Of a stretch of 64,000 nt of DNA, positions 47,418-58,432 are shown piece by piece. Numbering within the stretch: the stretch's first letter is position 1; every line of letters starts with the position of its first letter. A model generated the notes under the pieces. That model was given only the letters and a program-made list of their open reading frames with translations. It was not told where the DNA came from and made no database searches. Origin of the DNA: Orientallactaga sibirica (taxonomy: Eukaryota > Chordata > Mammalia > Rodentia > Dipodidae). Position numbers and translations under genes: made by a program. The DNA is taken from assembly GCA_036365145.1 (NCBI GenBank), contig JAEOAD010002231.1, positions 1,612,001-1,676,000 of the forward strand. Reading direction: 5' to 3'.

Positions 47418-47955
47418 GCAAACTCCCTTTCTGTTATGTTTTAATTTGCTTACAAAGTAGTAGATTTGCATATAGCTTTCATTCATCCTTAGCTTTGGTT
47501 TACCCTTCCCTCACCCTCTCCTATCTCCTCCAGCCCTATCCCTGCTATTTCCTTCTCTGCTTTCATATCCCATGTGTTCTACTACTCCCCCAGAACCTCT
47601 TCCCGTTCCCTCTCATGGCCTCTTTGTAGCTTTGTGGCCTCTACAGGCATTTTCTTCAACTTAAACACACAAATCCGAAATCCAAAGCTAGGAACTGCAT
47701 ATGAGACACATAATTTTTCTTTCTGAGCCTGGGTTACCTCACTTAGTATACTTCTTTCCCATTTCATCCATCTGTCTGAGAGTGCCACAGTTCCATTTTT
47801 CTTTACAGCTGATTAAAATTCTGTTGTTGTATGTACATTTTGATTATCCATTTATGAGTTGATGGATATCTAGGCTAGTTCTAGTTCTCAACTATTGTAA
47901 CTAGAGCAGCAGTAAATATAGATGGGCAAGTATCTCTTTCATAGGATATAAACTC
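47418..47955 (-). mobile_element. Antisense L1 3' end
   Basis: CTGAGCCTGGGTTACCTCAC, CTTTCCCATTTCATCCATCT and ATTATCCATTTATGAGTTGA read as the reverse of the ORF2 C-terminus; 3' UTR sequence lies to the left. Confidence 0.85.
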
Positions 47956-48047
47956 CTTTGTGCATCTGGCTTTATGTGAGTCCTGGGGAAATGAACCCAG
48001 GCCATCAGGCTTTGCAAGCAAGTACCTTTAACTGCTGAGCATAACTG
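47956..48047 (-). mobile_element. tRNA-derived SINE fragment
   Basis: TTTGTGCATCTGGCTTTATG through a degenerate head. Confidence 0.8.
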
Positions 48048-48052
48048 CTACA

Positions 48053-49020
48053 TGGGAGTTGTTCGTTGGGGCCCTAAAAAATACAGGCTGTGGCTATCGT
48101 ACATGTTTGCTTTGCCTAGCACTACTAGACGGTGTGGTGGTTTGATTCAGGTGTCCCCCATAAACTTAGATGTTCCCGATGCTAGGTTCCCAACTGATGG
48201 AGATTTGGAAATTAATGTCTCCTGGAGGGCGGGTTTATGGGTCTTAAAACCAGTTTCCCCTTTGCTAGTGTTTGGCACACTTTCCTATTACTGTTGGCCA
48301 CCTGATGTTGGCCAGGAGGTGATGTTCACCCTCTGCTCATGCCATCATTTTACCCTGCCATCATGGAGCTTCCCTCAAGTCTGTAAGCCAAACTAAACCT
48401 GTTCCCCCCCAACTGCTCTTAGTCAGGTGTTTTCTGCCAGCAATGTGAACCTGATTACAACAGATGGTAAGACCCTATTCTTGAAGACACCACACACTTC
48501 AGTTTCAGGACATAGAGAAATCAAGCTAGAATGGGGCTGGGCTTCCTCCCTGATGGCTAGCTTTCATACTGCCAGAAGGTGCTATGAAAGCTGCTGGGCC
48601 AGAGAAGTCATCAATAGTCTTACCCAGCAGTGGACCCTGCGTGCTATACAACTGATCTGCCAGGGAAGATGTGCCCACTGGTGGAATAGTGGCAGGACCA
48701 TTTAGAAGGTAACCGACCACTTTGTGATTGGATTTGAGGCCCACTACACAGAAAGGAATACATGCCTGTGACTGCAAACTGTCAAAAGCCCATGGCTGGA
48801 ATGGTCATAAGTCCAGGGGGATCCTCCCGCTGTTGTTCTGCTAAATAGATAGTTGCCAAACTGCCTTCTAAATATTTATATTTATACTTATAGATCAGTG
48901 CTGCTCTCAGCATTGGTCAGAGAAGCTCCTTTTTGCAGTGGGTGGTGGCTAACGCAGAGACTCCTAACTGGTAAAAGTTCTGGGAATAAATGACTATGAA
49001 ATACTCCTCCCTAAAGGAGT
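48053..49020 (+). mobile_element. L1 3' UTR fragment split by an LTR
   Basis: Aligns by eye with the 3' UTR of the 39426-46879 L1. Shared landmarks are ACAGATGGTAAGACC and GGAATACATGCCTG, and a GTCAGAGAAGCTCC segment parallels TTAGAGAAGCTTC. Interrupted by the LTR at 48133-48462. Confidence 0.85.
48133..48462 (+). mobile_element. Solo MaLR-type LTR (family 2)
   Basis: TGTGGTGGTTTGATTCAGG start and ACAACA end. The TSD GACGG / GATGG differs by one CpG transition. Inserted in L1 3' UTR DNA. Confidence 0.9.
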
Positions 49021-49412
49021 CATTGGGATCTTTACCTTTTCTTTTCTTCACTCTTCTGTTTTGCTGAAAAAAAAAAGTATAACTGCAATGAATGACTTAT
49101 CCAAAATCATAGTTAATATCTTAGTGAATAATTTATTTGGCTAAGTGGCATGAATATTTTTTTCAACTTTTAGAATAATTTTTGAGTTACAGAAACATTA
49201 TGGAAGCAGTACACTTTCTACATTCACTTCATCTAGCTTCCATTAAGTTTAACACTTCATTTATCAAAACGGAGAAATTAACACTGCTCTGATAAGATTA
49301 GCTAACTTATAGACTTCATTTGAATCCCCAGGTTTTTCTAATGTCATATGCTATTTCAGGATCCTGTCTCATATATCTTTCTACATTTAGAAATAAGCAC
49401 TTTTTTCATCCC
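49020..49412. other. No gene seen
   Basis: AT-rich DNA, possibly old L1 3' UTR around 49150-49400. Confidence 0.35.
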
Positions 49413-49580
49413 CCCCTCTCTGCTTCTTTCTCTCAAATAAATAAATAAATAAAACTATAAAAAAGTTAAAAAAAAAAAAAAAGGGGCTGGAGAGTTGGCT
49501 TAGTGGTTAAAGCACTTGCCTGCAAAGCCAAAGGACCTCAGTTTGATTCCCCAGAATCCACATAAGCCAGATGCACAGGA
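49413..49580 (+). mobile_element. Two truncated tRNA-derived SINEs in tandem
   Basis: A CT-rich/AAATAAATAAAT tail (49413-49482) is followed by the head of a second copy (49483-49578: GGGGCTGGAGAGTTGGCTTA). That copy stops after CCAGATGCACAGGAG. Confidence 0.85.
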
Positions 49581-49740
49581 GGAAGCTTGACCGTGTGCAG
49601 TCTCTAGTTTCAGCTTCTTGAGGAACTATCTTGTTCTTCATCATGACCATGCTGACTTTACGTTCCCACAGCAGGCAGCAATTCTCATTGCTCTATATAC
49701 TCACCGACATTTCTTTCTTCTTTTTGCATTCTTTTTTTTT

Positions 49741-50140
49741 TTTTTAAAGAGTTGCTGGTGCAGGATTTATTCTACTTAGCCATCAGACTGGGGATCAGAT
49801 GAGAGCTCCCTTAGCTCAGGAATCAGCATTATTTCACAAGTTTGGGTTTTTGTGTATTTTCTTAAATCAAGCGACAGTCTGTTTCAACCAAATGATTTTG
49901 ATTTGGAAGTTAGAAGCCAACATGAACTACGCAGTGCACAAGCCCCAAGGCACCTCCTTTCCACTCAAGCCCATGTCTGCAAAGGGAGAGTCTCTCTAAA
50001 GAGCACGAGAGAGGTGGGAAGTTAGTGAGAGTCAGAGTTCGAGGAAGCAGCATCAGGGACACATGCACGGCTATAGCAGGTCCACACGGCGGTAATACAG
50101 GAGGTAGGCTGTGCACTCAGCAGTTGGCTTCACCACCTGG
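49741..50140 (-). pseudogene. USP10P: 5'-truncated processed pseudogene of USP10
   Basis: On the minus strand the sequence begins in an open frame encoding QVVKPTAECTAYLLYYRRVD then LL and a stop (TAG at about 50071), followed by about 0.3 kb of 3' UTR, AATAAA and a poly(A) (T run at about 49732-49745 on plus). The peptide matches, from memory, the C-terminus of ubiquitin carboxyl-terminal hydrolase 10; one residue (Cys in AECTA) may differ. The target duplication TTGCATTCTTTTTT flanks it (about 49724 and 50141). No introns, 5' truncation, poly(A) and a TSD are the marks of L1-mediated retrotransposition. It cannot make USP10. Confidence 0.85.
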
Positions 50141-50157
50141 TTGCATTCTTTTTTAAA

Positions 50158-50306
50158 TTGGTTTTTGAAATAGGGTTTCGCTGGCCGCCCAGGGACTGAC
50201 CTAGAATTCACTATGCAGTCTCAGGGTGGCCTCCATCTCATGATGATCCTTCTAACACTGCCTCCCAAGTGCTGGGATTAAAGGCATGTATCACTACACC
50301 CAGCCA
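50158..50306 (-). mobile_element. B1-type SINE
   Basis: Inserted at the TSD of the USP10 retrocopy, creating a third TTGCATTCTTTTTT (about 50310). Confidence 0.92.
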
Positions 50307-50321
50307 TTTTTGCATTCTTTT

Positions 50322-50580
50322 TTAAAAAATATTTTATTTATTTATTGGAGAGAGAGAGAGAAAGAAAGAGAGAAAGAAAGAAAGAATGAAAGAAAGAAAG
50401 AAAGAAAGAGAAAAAGAAAGAGAAAGAATGAGCCTACAGGGAGGGCTTCCAGCCACAGCAAACAAATTCCAGATGCCAGTGCCATCTTGTGCATCTGGCT
50501 TACATTGTACTGGGGAATTTAACCTGGATCCTTAGGCTTTGCAGGCAAGTGCCTTAACTGCTAAGCCATCTCTCAAGCCC
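50322..50580 (-). mobile_element. tRNA-derived SINE with expanded (GAAA)n
   Basis: The purine stretch of the tail region is expanded to about 90 bp of GAAA-like repeats. The head ends AAGCCATCTCTCAAGCCC. Confidence 0.92.
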
Positions 50581-50592
50581 CCAATTTTGCAT

Positions 50593-50814
50593 TAAAATTT
50601 GTTTTACTTTATTTTTTATTTATTTGAGAGAAAGAAAGCAGCAGCAGAGGGAGAGAGAGAAGAGAGAGGGCAAGACAGGGCCTCCAGCCTCTGCAAATGA
50701 GCTCCAGACGCATGTACTACCTTGTGCATCTGGCTTACTGGATCCTGGGGAATCAAATCTGGGTCTGTTGGCTTTGCACACAGTGCTTTAATCACTAAGC
50801 CATCTCTCCAGCCC
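50593..50814 (-). mobile_element. tRNA-derived SINE, short subtype
   Basis: Flanks share an ATTTTGCATT sequence; GAAAGCAGCAGCAGAGGG precedes the body. Confidence 0.92.
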
Positions 50815-50948
50815 CATTTTTGCATTCTTGATAGTAATTGTTCTGATGGTTTTGTTTTCATTTCCTTGATGATCAGTGATATTGGATATTTCTCACATTT
50901 ATTGCCCATTTGTACATCTTCCTTTGAGAAATGTCTATTCAGATCATT
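50815..50948 (-). mobile_element. Antisense L1 ORF2 fragment
   Basis: TCATTTCCTTGATGATCAGT then TGCCCATTTGTACATCTTC, reverse of the ORF2 C-terminal region. Confidence 0.75.
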
Positions 50949-51170
50949 TATTTATTTTCATATTGAGATATAATTAACCAAAGTTGTACATACTTAAGGT
51001 ATACAAGTTGATGTTGATATGTATATATTGTAAAATGATCTCCACAATCAAAGGAATCAACATATCCATCATACTCTTTATCTCTCTCTCTCTCTCCGCA
51101 CGTGTGTGTGAGCGCAGCACACGTGCACGCACACATGTGTATGTTGAAAAGATTTAAGACCTACTGTCTG

Positions 51171-51296
51171 AATTGGGCATGGTGGCCCAGGACTATAAAC
51201 CCAACACTTGAGAGGCTAAGACAGGAGGACTGCAAGTTTGAGACCAGCCTGGGCTACAGTGTGAGATCATCTCTTAAAGCAAAATGAAAGAAACAA
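51171..51296 (+). mobile_element. Old B1-type SINE
   Basis: AATTGGGCATGGTGGCCCAG and GAGACCAGCCTGGGCTACAG; diverged from the common B1 of this window. Confidence 0.8.
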
Positions 51297-51607
51297 AAAT
51301 CTACCCTGTCAGAAAATTTCAAGTACATAACAGAGTGTAGCATCTACTGTCATTGTACTCTACAGGAAGTGTCCAGCACTTACTCCTGCCAAACTGAAAC
51401 TTTGTATACTTTGATCACCCTGTTTCTCCCATCCCTCTGCTACTGGCAACAGGATTCTACTTTGTAGTTATGCGAGTTTGACTTTTATATTACGCAGCTC
51501 AGTGACATCATACAACATTTGCCTTTCTGTTTGCCTTAATGCTCTGAGCATAATGTTCATCCATGCTGGTGCAAACAACAGGCTTCCTTCTGTTCCAAGG
51601 CTAAGCA

Positions 51608-51610
<3 letters not shown>

Positions 51611-51686
<76 letters not shown>
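51611..51686. repeat. (CT)n(GT)n compound microsatellite
   Basis: About 20 TC units switching abruptly to about 18 TG units. Confidence 0.98.
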
Positions 51687-51687
<1 letters not shown>

Positions 51688-52027
51688 TTTTCTTCATCCA
51701 CTAATCTACCAGTAGACATTTAGGCTGTTTCCTTTCAAGGCTATTATGAATAATGCTACCCAGAAATACCAAAGTGCAAGTAACTCTTTAAGATCTTGAC
51801 TTCCGTTCCTCTGGGTGAATACAGCCAAGGAGGATTGCTGGTCATCTCCTAGTTCTGCTTTTAACCTCTTGAGAAGACCCTGTGCTGCTTTCCACAATGG
51901 CTATGAAAAGTCACATTCCTACCAACAGTACACAAAGGTTCCCTTTTCTCCACTTCCTTACCAATGCTTACTTTTTACCTTTTTGTTCATAGCCATCCTA
52001 AGAGGTTGTTACATTTAATTGTTTTTT

Positions 52028-52242
52028 TTTTTAAAGATTTTATTTATTTATTTATTAGAGACAGAGAAAGGGAGAGAGAGAGAGGGAAAGAATGGGCGCA
52101 CCAGGGTGTCTAGCCACTACAAATAAACTCCAGACGCGTGTGCCACCATGTGCATCTGGCTTACGTGGGACCTGGAGAATTGAACCGGGGTCCTTAGGCT
52201 TCGCAGGCATGCGCCTTAACCGCTAAGCCATCTCTTCAGCCC
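52028..52242 (-). mobile_element. tRNA-derived SINE, short subtype
   Basis: Perfect TSD CATTTAATTGTTTTTT. Confidence 0.95.
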
Positions 52243-52548
52243 CATTTAATTGTTTTTTGATTTGCATCTTTCTAATTGGTTAGTGATGCCTAATACTTTT
52301 TTTTCATATACTTGGCCACTTGAGCAACGTCTTGTATTTTGAAATGTCTATTCAGGATATTTGCCCATTTGATAATTAAGTTCTTCGCAGTTCTGCTATT
52401 GTGTGAGCTCCTTATATATTTTGTATATTAACCCCCTGTAAGATGCATGGTTTGCAAATATTTCCTCCCTTTTCATTAAGATGACTTTTCGTTTGTTTCC
52501 TTTGCTGTGCAGCTTTTTAACAAGGTCCAACTTGGCTATTTTACTTTT

Positions 52549-52684
52549 GCAAGGTAGGGTCTCATCATAGCCCAGGCTGACCTTAAATTCATTATGTAGT
52601 GTCAGGCTGGCCTCAAACTCATGGTGATCCTCTTACCTTAGCCTCCTGAGTGCTGAGCTTAAAGGCGTCACCATGCCCAACCCT
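52549..52684 (-). mobile_element. B1-type SINE
   Basis: CAAGGTAGGGTCTCATCATA through GGCGTCACCATGCCCAACCC. Confidence 0.9.
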
Positions 52685-53043
52685 ACTTGCCTATTTTTGT
52701 TCTTGTTACCTATGTTTTAGTCTCATATCCAAATTCTGCCAAGACAATGTCAGGGAGCAGGTTTTCTATGCCTCCTTCTAGTAATTTTATAATTTCAGCT
52801 CTTAGCTTAAGTCACTAATCCATTGTAAGTTGATTTTTATATGTGGTAGGAGGATCCAATTTCTTTATTTTATATGTGGATATTCAGTTTTCTCAATACC
52901 ACTTACTGAAGGGACCAGCCTTTCAGCGTGTGTTCTTGGCACCGTAAATATCTGAATTTATCTCTGGGCTATTCTGCTTCATTGATATATAATTTTTTAT
53001 GCCAATACTGTATTGTGAGTTTCCCTTTGTTTAGGATTTTTCT

Positions 53044-53281
53044 CTCTTTTTTTAATTTTTTAATTTTTATTTTTTGAGAGAGAGAGAGAGAGAGAATGGA
53101 CGAGCCAGCGGCCTCTCAGCTGCTGTGAACGAACTCCAGACATGTGCGCCCCCTTGTGTACGAGTGCAGCATTGCACCCTTGCATCACTGTGTCTGGCTA
53201 AACGTGGGACCTGCAGAATCGAACAGATGTTCTTAGGCTTGGCAGGCAGATGCCTTAACCGCCAAGCCATCTCTCCAGCCC
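53044..53281 (-). mobile_element. tRNA-derived SINE, long subtype
   Basis: Perfect TSD AGGATTTTTCT. The CTCF-like core region at 53146-53159 reads GCGCCCCCTTGTGT on plus, with the last base of the core mutated. Confidence 0.95.
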
Positions 53282-53292
53282 AGGATTTTTCT

Positions 53293-53433
53293 TTTGAAAC
53301 AAGGTCTCACACTATAGACCAGACTGGCCTGAAACGCACTATGTAGCCCAGGTTGGCCTCTTACTCATGGTAATCCTCTTGCCTCAACCTCTTGAGTGCT
53401 AGAATTACAGGCATAAGCCACCATGCGTGACTT
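53293..53433 (-). mobile_element. Old B1-type SINE
   Basis: ACAAGGTCTCACACTATAGA, AGAATTACAGGCATAAGCCA; diverged. Confidence 0.8.
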
Positions 53434-53544
53434 GACAATACTGTATTGTTCAGATTATGGTATCATGGAAATATGATTTGAAGTCAGGCAGTGTGAAGCC
53501 TCCTGCTTTGTCATTCTTATGAAAAGTTTCCTTGGATAGTGTTG

Positions 53545-53936
53545 TTGCTGGGGTAGTCTGGACTAGGAGTTTCCGGTTCTTGGTGTCTTTGTCAAAGAAC
53601 TGAAGGAGTGCACACAAGGAACAAAGCAGCAAGAAGTTTTAGGAGAGAGCCATGGGAAAGGACAAGCTGACAAGAGCTCCTTGAGTCCGAGTACTCAAGA
53701 GCAGTGGTTGCTGCCTGAGCTCTCATTGCAAGCGATCCAGGAGGAGGGGGAGGTGGTTGCTAGGGGTGGAGTGTGGAAGGTCTTTCTGCTTTGACAAGCT
53801 TGGACTCTGTAAGCTTTTGCTTACCATGCATGTCCTTTCTCTTGATGTATCTGATTTCAATCAGTTTCAGGCCCAGTAATGCATAGGCATAAAATAACAT
53901 GTGGGGGATTTCCCCTAAGAGTTCACTCAGAGGTGA
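53545..53936 (-). mobile_element. Possible ERV LTR remnant
   Basis: On the minus strand, a CCGGAAACTCCTAGTCC stretch followed by an ACCCCAGCAACA end resembles an LTR U5 terminus. The other end and a TSD were not found. Confidence 0.25.
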
Positions 53937-54066
53937 TGTCTTTAATCGCCTTTAATCCCAGCACTTTGGGAGGCAGAGGTAGGAGGATCCCTGTGAGTTT
54001 GAGGCCAGCCTGAGACTACATAGTGAATTCCAGGTCAGCCTGGGCTAGGGCGAGGACCCTACCTCC
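53937..54066 (+). mobile_element. 5'-truncated B1-type SINE
   Basis: Starts at CGCCTTTAATCCCAGCACTT and lacks a poly(A) tail. Confidence 0.88.
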
Positions 54067-54249
54067 AGTTCGTATTTCTGCCCATGCACCCAAATCCAGT
54101 TCAGGTTAAACTGGCCCTCTACCTCTAGTTCCAATGTGTTTTTAAATGAAAATTTACCACAAATGAAGAGTTACCAGGAGTTACTAAAAAGATGGGACCT
54201 ATTGCATTGTTTGAAGTGGGATGTACTTATAGCTCAATGTAGGTGGGAT

Positions 54250-54404
54250 GGCCGGGCGCAGTGGTGCACACCTTTAATCCCAGCACTTGGGAGGCAGAGG
54301 TAGGAAGACTGCTGTGAGTTTTAGGCTACCCTGAGACTATATAGTGAATTCCAGGTCAGCCTGGGCTAGAGTGAGACCCGACCTCAAAAAAACAAAAACA
54401 AAAA
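54250..54404 (+). mobile_element. B1-type SINE
   Basis: GGCCGGGCGCAGTGGTGCAC head; tail AAAAAAACAAAAACAAAAA. Confidence 0.94.
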
Positions 54405-54454
54405 TGTAAGTGAGGTGCTCCCAAGTTGTGGAGTGCATCGTTAGGACAGAGGCG

Positions 54455-54802
54455 TGTGGTGGTTTTGATTCAAGTGTTTCCCATAAACTTAGGTCTTCTG
54501 AATGTTAGGTCCTCAGCTGATGGCAACTTAGGAATTACTGCCTCCTGGGGGCAGTGTATTGTTGGGGGCGGGCTTATGGGTGTTATAGCCAGTGTCCCCT
54601 TGCCAGTGTTTGGCACACTCTCCTGTTGCTGTTGTCCATCTGATGTTGGCCAGAGGGTGATGTCCACTTCTGCTCTTGTCATCATTTTCCTCTGCCATCA
54701 TAAAGCTTCCCCTCGAGCCTATAAGCCAAAATAAGCCTGTTTTTCACACAAGCTGCTCTTGGTTGGGTGTTTTCTTCCAGCAATGCGAACCTGACTGCAA
54801 CA
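54455..54802 (+). mobile_element. Solo MaLR-type LTR (family 2)
   Basis: TGTGGTGGTTTTGATTCAAG start and GACTGCAACA end. An AATAAGCC stands where relatives have AATAAACC, so the poly(A) signal is mutated. The flanks (AGGCG / AGGTT) do not form a clean TSD. Confidence 0.88.
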
Positions 54803-55204
54803 AGGTTTGTGTGTATCTCAAGCTAAGTGGAGTCTCAGGTTTGTAAGCTATCCTTAGGCTTACCTATCTCCAGAGTGTCTGACCTTATCCCCCATTCCCA
54901 TGCTTTTTCTATATATGATACAATAAAGTAGTTGCCGAAACTTTTCTGCTTCTGTATAAATTAAACCAATGCTGGATAGGCAGTGCTACAGTGTCCCCAG
55001 CAGAGCCTGCAGACCCTGCTTTCACCCTGTTAGTTGTGTCTATTTTTCTTTCTTTCTAATCCTCGAGGTGCCCAGACAAGCCATCTGCTGATGGCGGTAG
55101 ATCTTTCATTTCTTTTTCTTGTCTAGTTGTTTTTGGGTCGGTCACTGTTGAGTGGAGGTTGTAAGAAAGGCCATTATTGCTTTGCACCACAACTTAAAAG
55201 GTAA
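54803..55204. other. Unassigned; some LTR-like character
   Basis: ATGATACAATAAAGTAGTTG looks like a poly(A) signal region, but no ends could be defined. Confidence 0.25.
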
Positions 55205-55325
55205 AACTTTGAGATTTTCCCCATTCATTGTGATATTAGCTGTGTTTTGCATATATGGCCTTTATTGCACTGGGGTAAGTTCCTTCTATACCTGTTTTGC
55301 TAAGTCTCTATCAAAAATGAATGGA

Positions 55326-55480
55326 ACCAGGCATGGTAGCGCACACCTTTAATCCCAGCACTCGGGAGGCAGAGGTAGGAGGATCACCGTGAGTTCAAGG
55401 CCACCCTGAGACTACATAGTAAATTCCAGGTCATCCTGAGCTAGAGTGAGATCCTACCTCAAAAAAAAAAAAAAAAAGAG
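55326..55480 (+). mobile_element. B1-type SINE
   Basis: ACCAGGCATGGTAGCGCACA head and poly(A). Confidence 0.94.
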
Positions 55481-55516
55481 AGAATGGAAAATTGTCAAAT
55501 GTCCTTTCCTGTATCT

Positions 55517-55689
55517 TTTTTTTGTTTGTTTGTTTGTTTTTTGTTTTTTTGAGGTAGGGCCTCACTCTAGCTGAGGCTGACCTGGAATTCACTATGTAGT
55601 CTCAGGGTAGCATCGAACTCATGGCAATCCTCCTACCTCTGCCTCCCAAGTGCTAGGATTAAAGGCATGCGCCACCACGCCTGGCTCTC
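55517..55689 (-). mobile_element. B1-type SINE with (TTTG)n tail
   Basis: GTTTGTTTGTTTGTTTT tail then the antisense body to GCGCCACCACGCCTGGC. Confidence 0.94.
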
Positions 55690-55697
55690 ATGTGTGT

Positions 55698-55919
55698 TTT
55701 TTTAAAATATGTTTATTTATTTTCGAGTTGAGAGAGATAGGAGACAGAGAGAAAGAGAGGAGAGAGAATGGGCATGCCATGGCCTCCAGCCACTACAAAC
55801 AATTCCAGATGCATGTGCCACTTTGTGCATCTGGCTTTATGTGGGTACTGAGGAATTGAACCCAGATTGCTAGGCTTTGCAGGCAAGCACGTTAACTGCT
55901 GAGCCATCTCTCCAGCCTT
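55698..55919 (-). mobile_element. tRNA-derived SINE, short subtype
   Basis: GGGCATGCCATGGCCTCCAG; the head ends GAGCCATCTCTCCAGCC. Confidence 0.93.
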
Positions 55920-55921
55920 GA

Positions 55922-56162
55922 TCTTTTTTTTTTTTTTTTTGGAGAGAGTCAGAGAAAGAGAGAGACAGATAGAGAATGGGCGTGCCAGCAGCCTCTCAGC
56001 CACTATGAACGGTCTCCAGACACATGGGCCCTTGTGGGCAAGTGCAGCATTGTACCCTTGCATCACTTTGCATCTGGCTAAATGTGGGACCTGGAGAATC
56101 GAATGGGCATTCTTAGGCTTAGGAGGCAGGTGCCTTAGCCACTAACCCATCTCTCTAGCCTG
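55922..56162 (-). mobile_element. tRNA-derived SINE, long subtype
   Basis: The long-subtype body is present, but the CTCF-like core is shortened (GGGCCCTTGTGGGCAAG near 56027). Confidence 0.92.
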
Positions 56163-56264
56163 ATCATGTGGTTTAAATGTTTGTCTAATAATGTGGCTAT
56201 TGTAACAGTCGAGTTGTATATATTGAACCATTCTATATCCCAAAAGTAAATCCCATTTATTTAT

Positions 56265-56476
56265 TCATTTTTAATTTTTTATAATTTTTATTTGTTTATT
56301 TGGGAGAGAGAGAAACAGAGAGAATGGGAGTGCCAGGGTCTCTAGCCACTGCAAACAAATTACAGATGCATGTGCCACCTTGTGCATCTGGCTTACATGG
56401 GTCCTGGGGAATTGAACCTAGGTCCTTTGGCTTTGCAGGCAAGTGGCTTAACTGCTAAGCCAATCCCCAGCCCCCC
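56265..56476 (-). mobile_element. tRNA-derived SINE, short subtype
   Basis: GGAGTGCCAGGGTCTCTAGC; the head ends AAGCCAATCCCCAGCCC. Confidence 0.92.
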
Positions 56477-56528
56477 CTTTTTTTTTTTTTGACTTTTGAG
56501 ACAACTCTCAGATGTCCAGGTATATGAT

Positions 56529-56905
56529 TGTCATAGTCAGCTTCACATTGCTGGGATGAACCTCCAGACCAGACACAGTTTATGGGAGGAAGGGATTTAT
56601 TTGAAGCTTACAGACCCAGGAGAAGTCCCATAGCGACAAAAGAAATTGGCCCCCTTTCACAGATCCACTCATAGAGAAATACCACCACCGTTATCATGAA
56701 CAAGCACACTCCGGAACCCCAGGCAGAACTCAAGCACTCTGCGTATCTTTGGCTGGAATTCACATCTGTCCCCAATAACAAACACCTTAGGGATGGACCC
56801 TAGGATCTAGCCAGTGACATTACCCTCCAGCCAGGTAGCTAGAGATCCAAGAAGCTTTAATAAAGCTCCTGAATCTATTGGGAGACATCTATCCAAACTA
56901 CCACA
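56529..56905 (-). mobile_element. Solo MaLR-type LTR (family 1-related)
   Basis: Runs from TGTCATAGTCAGCTTC to AAACTACCACA. Perfect 5-bp TSD ATGAT (56524-56528 and 56906-56910). Confidence 0.92.
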
Positions 56906-56975
56906 ATGATCTGTACAATATGCTGCTGAGTTTGGCTTGCCAGTACCTTATCAAGGTTTTTGTGTTTGTCCACCG

Positions 56976-57488
56976 GTAGCATTGGCTCGTTGTTGTCTCT
57001 CCAACTTTAGAGAGGCGTGGTAGCATGGACATTGTGTGGCTGTCAGCTAGATTCGGCTTCAGTGAGTACTGTGGGGGTCTTTGAGAGTTCCTGTTGGTAA
57101 AGACTGTTCGGGTCCTCATTTTCTACACTTTCCTTACAGGGATCCTACTGGCTAAGAGATTCCTCTTGGTACCAGGTTGTGCAAGCCTAGGGGATGGTGA
57201 GAGGTAGGCAACTAACTTGCTCTTCCAGCCCTTTCTATAACACTGTATTCAGACCTTCTTGTTGTTGCTGTCCTCTCACTAGATGCTGCAGCCCAGAAAC
57301 TGGGCTCTGAAGCTCTCCCACAGGTACTTTCATCAATGTTGCTAAGATGTTGTCTGGGGTTAGAAGTGCCTTGTTGACACTGCTCCCAATTCCCACAGAT
57401 TTATGCTTAGGAAGATACTTCCCTATTCTTATCAAATGTTCCATATGTACATACATATTATTTTTACTCTTTGTTTAATTCATTTATT
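56976..57488. other. No gene seen
   Basis: Unassigned sequence, possibly degraded L1. Confidence 0.35.
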
Positions 57489-57583
57489 TTGTGTGTCTGG
57501 CTTACATGAGATCCAGAGAGCTGAACACAGATCCTTAGGCTTCGCAGGCAAGTGCCTTAACCAATAAGCAATCTCTCCAGCCT
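57489..57583 (-). mobile_element. tRNA-derived SINE fragment
   Basis: GTGTGTCTGGCTTACATGAG through AAGCAATCTCTCCAGCC. Confidence 0.85.
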
Positions 57584-57877
57584 TATTTTTACTCTTTAGA
57601 CACAGTGTTCTTTTTGATATGTACAAAAGAGGGAAAGGATGTTATTTTGTTTCTAAAATAATTAACCAATTATTCCAGCACCATTCCTTGCTCCTTCTAG
57701 AATGGTGACACTCCTATACATTTCACAGTGCAGTGCACTTACCACTATATGGTCAGGGTTACTCTTTTACATTTCAGAGGATGTAGATTTATGCTGTTTT
57801 GTTTCATTGTTTCAGGTGAATATTTTAGAGTTGTTACAATATTGTTTATAGCTCATTGTTTTTAAGATATAAGATAC
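57583..57877. other. No gene seen
   Basis: AT-rich DNA. Confidence 0.35.
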
Positions 57878-58066
57878 TGGGCTGAAGAGATGGCTTAGTG
57901 CTTGCCTGCAAAGTCAAAGGACCCAGGTTTGATTCCCCAGTATGCACATAAGCCAGATGTACAAGGTGGCACATGCATCTGGAGTTCATTTGCAGAGGCT
58001 GAAGGCTCTGGTGTGCCCATTCTCTGTCCCTTTCTTTCTCTTTCTCAAATAAATAAAAATAAAAGA
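57878..58066 (+). mobile_element. tRNA-derived SINE with head deletion
   Basis: GAGATGGCTTAGTG joins directly to CTTGCCTGCAAAG, losing about 14 bp of the A-box region, which probably abolishes pol III activity. AAGATAT-type flanks. Confidence 0.9.
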
Positions 58067-58217
58067 TATCATCACTGTATTTTGCAACGAGATTGTTCAG
58101 CCAATAGGATGACTTCTAACCAACAATGAAATGAAGCCAAAACTAGCAGGAATAGTAAGGATAATGCCAAATCATCTTCAATCACTTGCTAATCTGTGAA
58201 CCTTGGCAACAGAAACC

Positions 58218-58370
58218 TGATGGGCACACCATGGTCTCCAGCTGGTGCAAATGAACTCCAGATACATGTTCCACCTTGTGTATCTGGCTTACATGAGTCC
58301 TGGGGAATTGAATCTAGGTCCTTAGGGTTTACAGGCAAGTACCTTAACCAGTAAGCCATCGCTCCACATT
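58218..58370 (-). mobile_element. tRNA-derived SINE, tail-truncated
   Basis: Starts at GATGGGCACACCATGGTCTC; the head ends GTAAGCCATCGCTCC. Confidence 0.9.
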
Positions 58371-58432
58371 AAAAGAAAAAAAAAAAGCAGGTGGTCATAT
58401 CACTTAAGCCTCTCCTCTTGCTCCTCCTTCTT

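Larger units (their letters stand above)
50949..53545 (-). mobile_element. Long antisense L1 (older), broken by SINEs
   Basis: Reads 3' UTR to mid-ORF2 from left to right. It has 3' UTR pieces (50949-51160 and 51297-51480), then ORF2 landmarks: ATTGCTGGTCATCTCCTAGT, TTCCACAATGGCTATGAAAA, TGTTTCCTTTGCTGTGCAGC, CCATTGTAAGTTGATTTTTA and GTATCATGGAAATATGATTT. It is split by an old B1, a CT/GT microsatellite and SINEs at 52028, 52549, 53044 and 53293. Confidence 0.85.
55205..56975 (-). mobile_element. Antisense L1 RT-region fragments, multiply interrupted
   Basis: Pieces at 55205-55325 (CCCCATTCATTGTGATATTA), 56163-56262 (ATTGAACCATTCTATATCCC) and 56906-56975 (TGGCTTGCCAGTACCTTATC) are collinear reverse ORF2. 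They are separated by two B1s, three tRNA-derived SINEs and a MaLR LTR. Confidence 0.75.
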
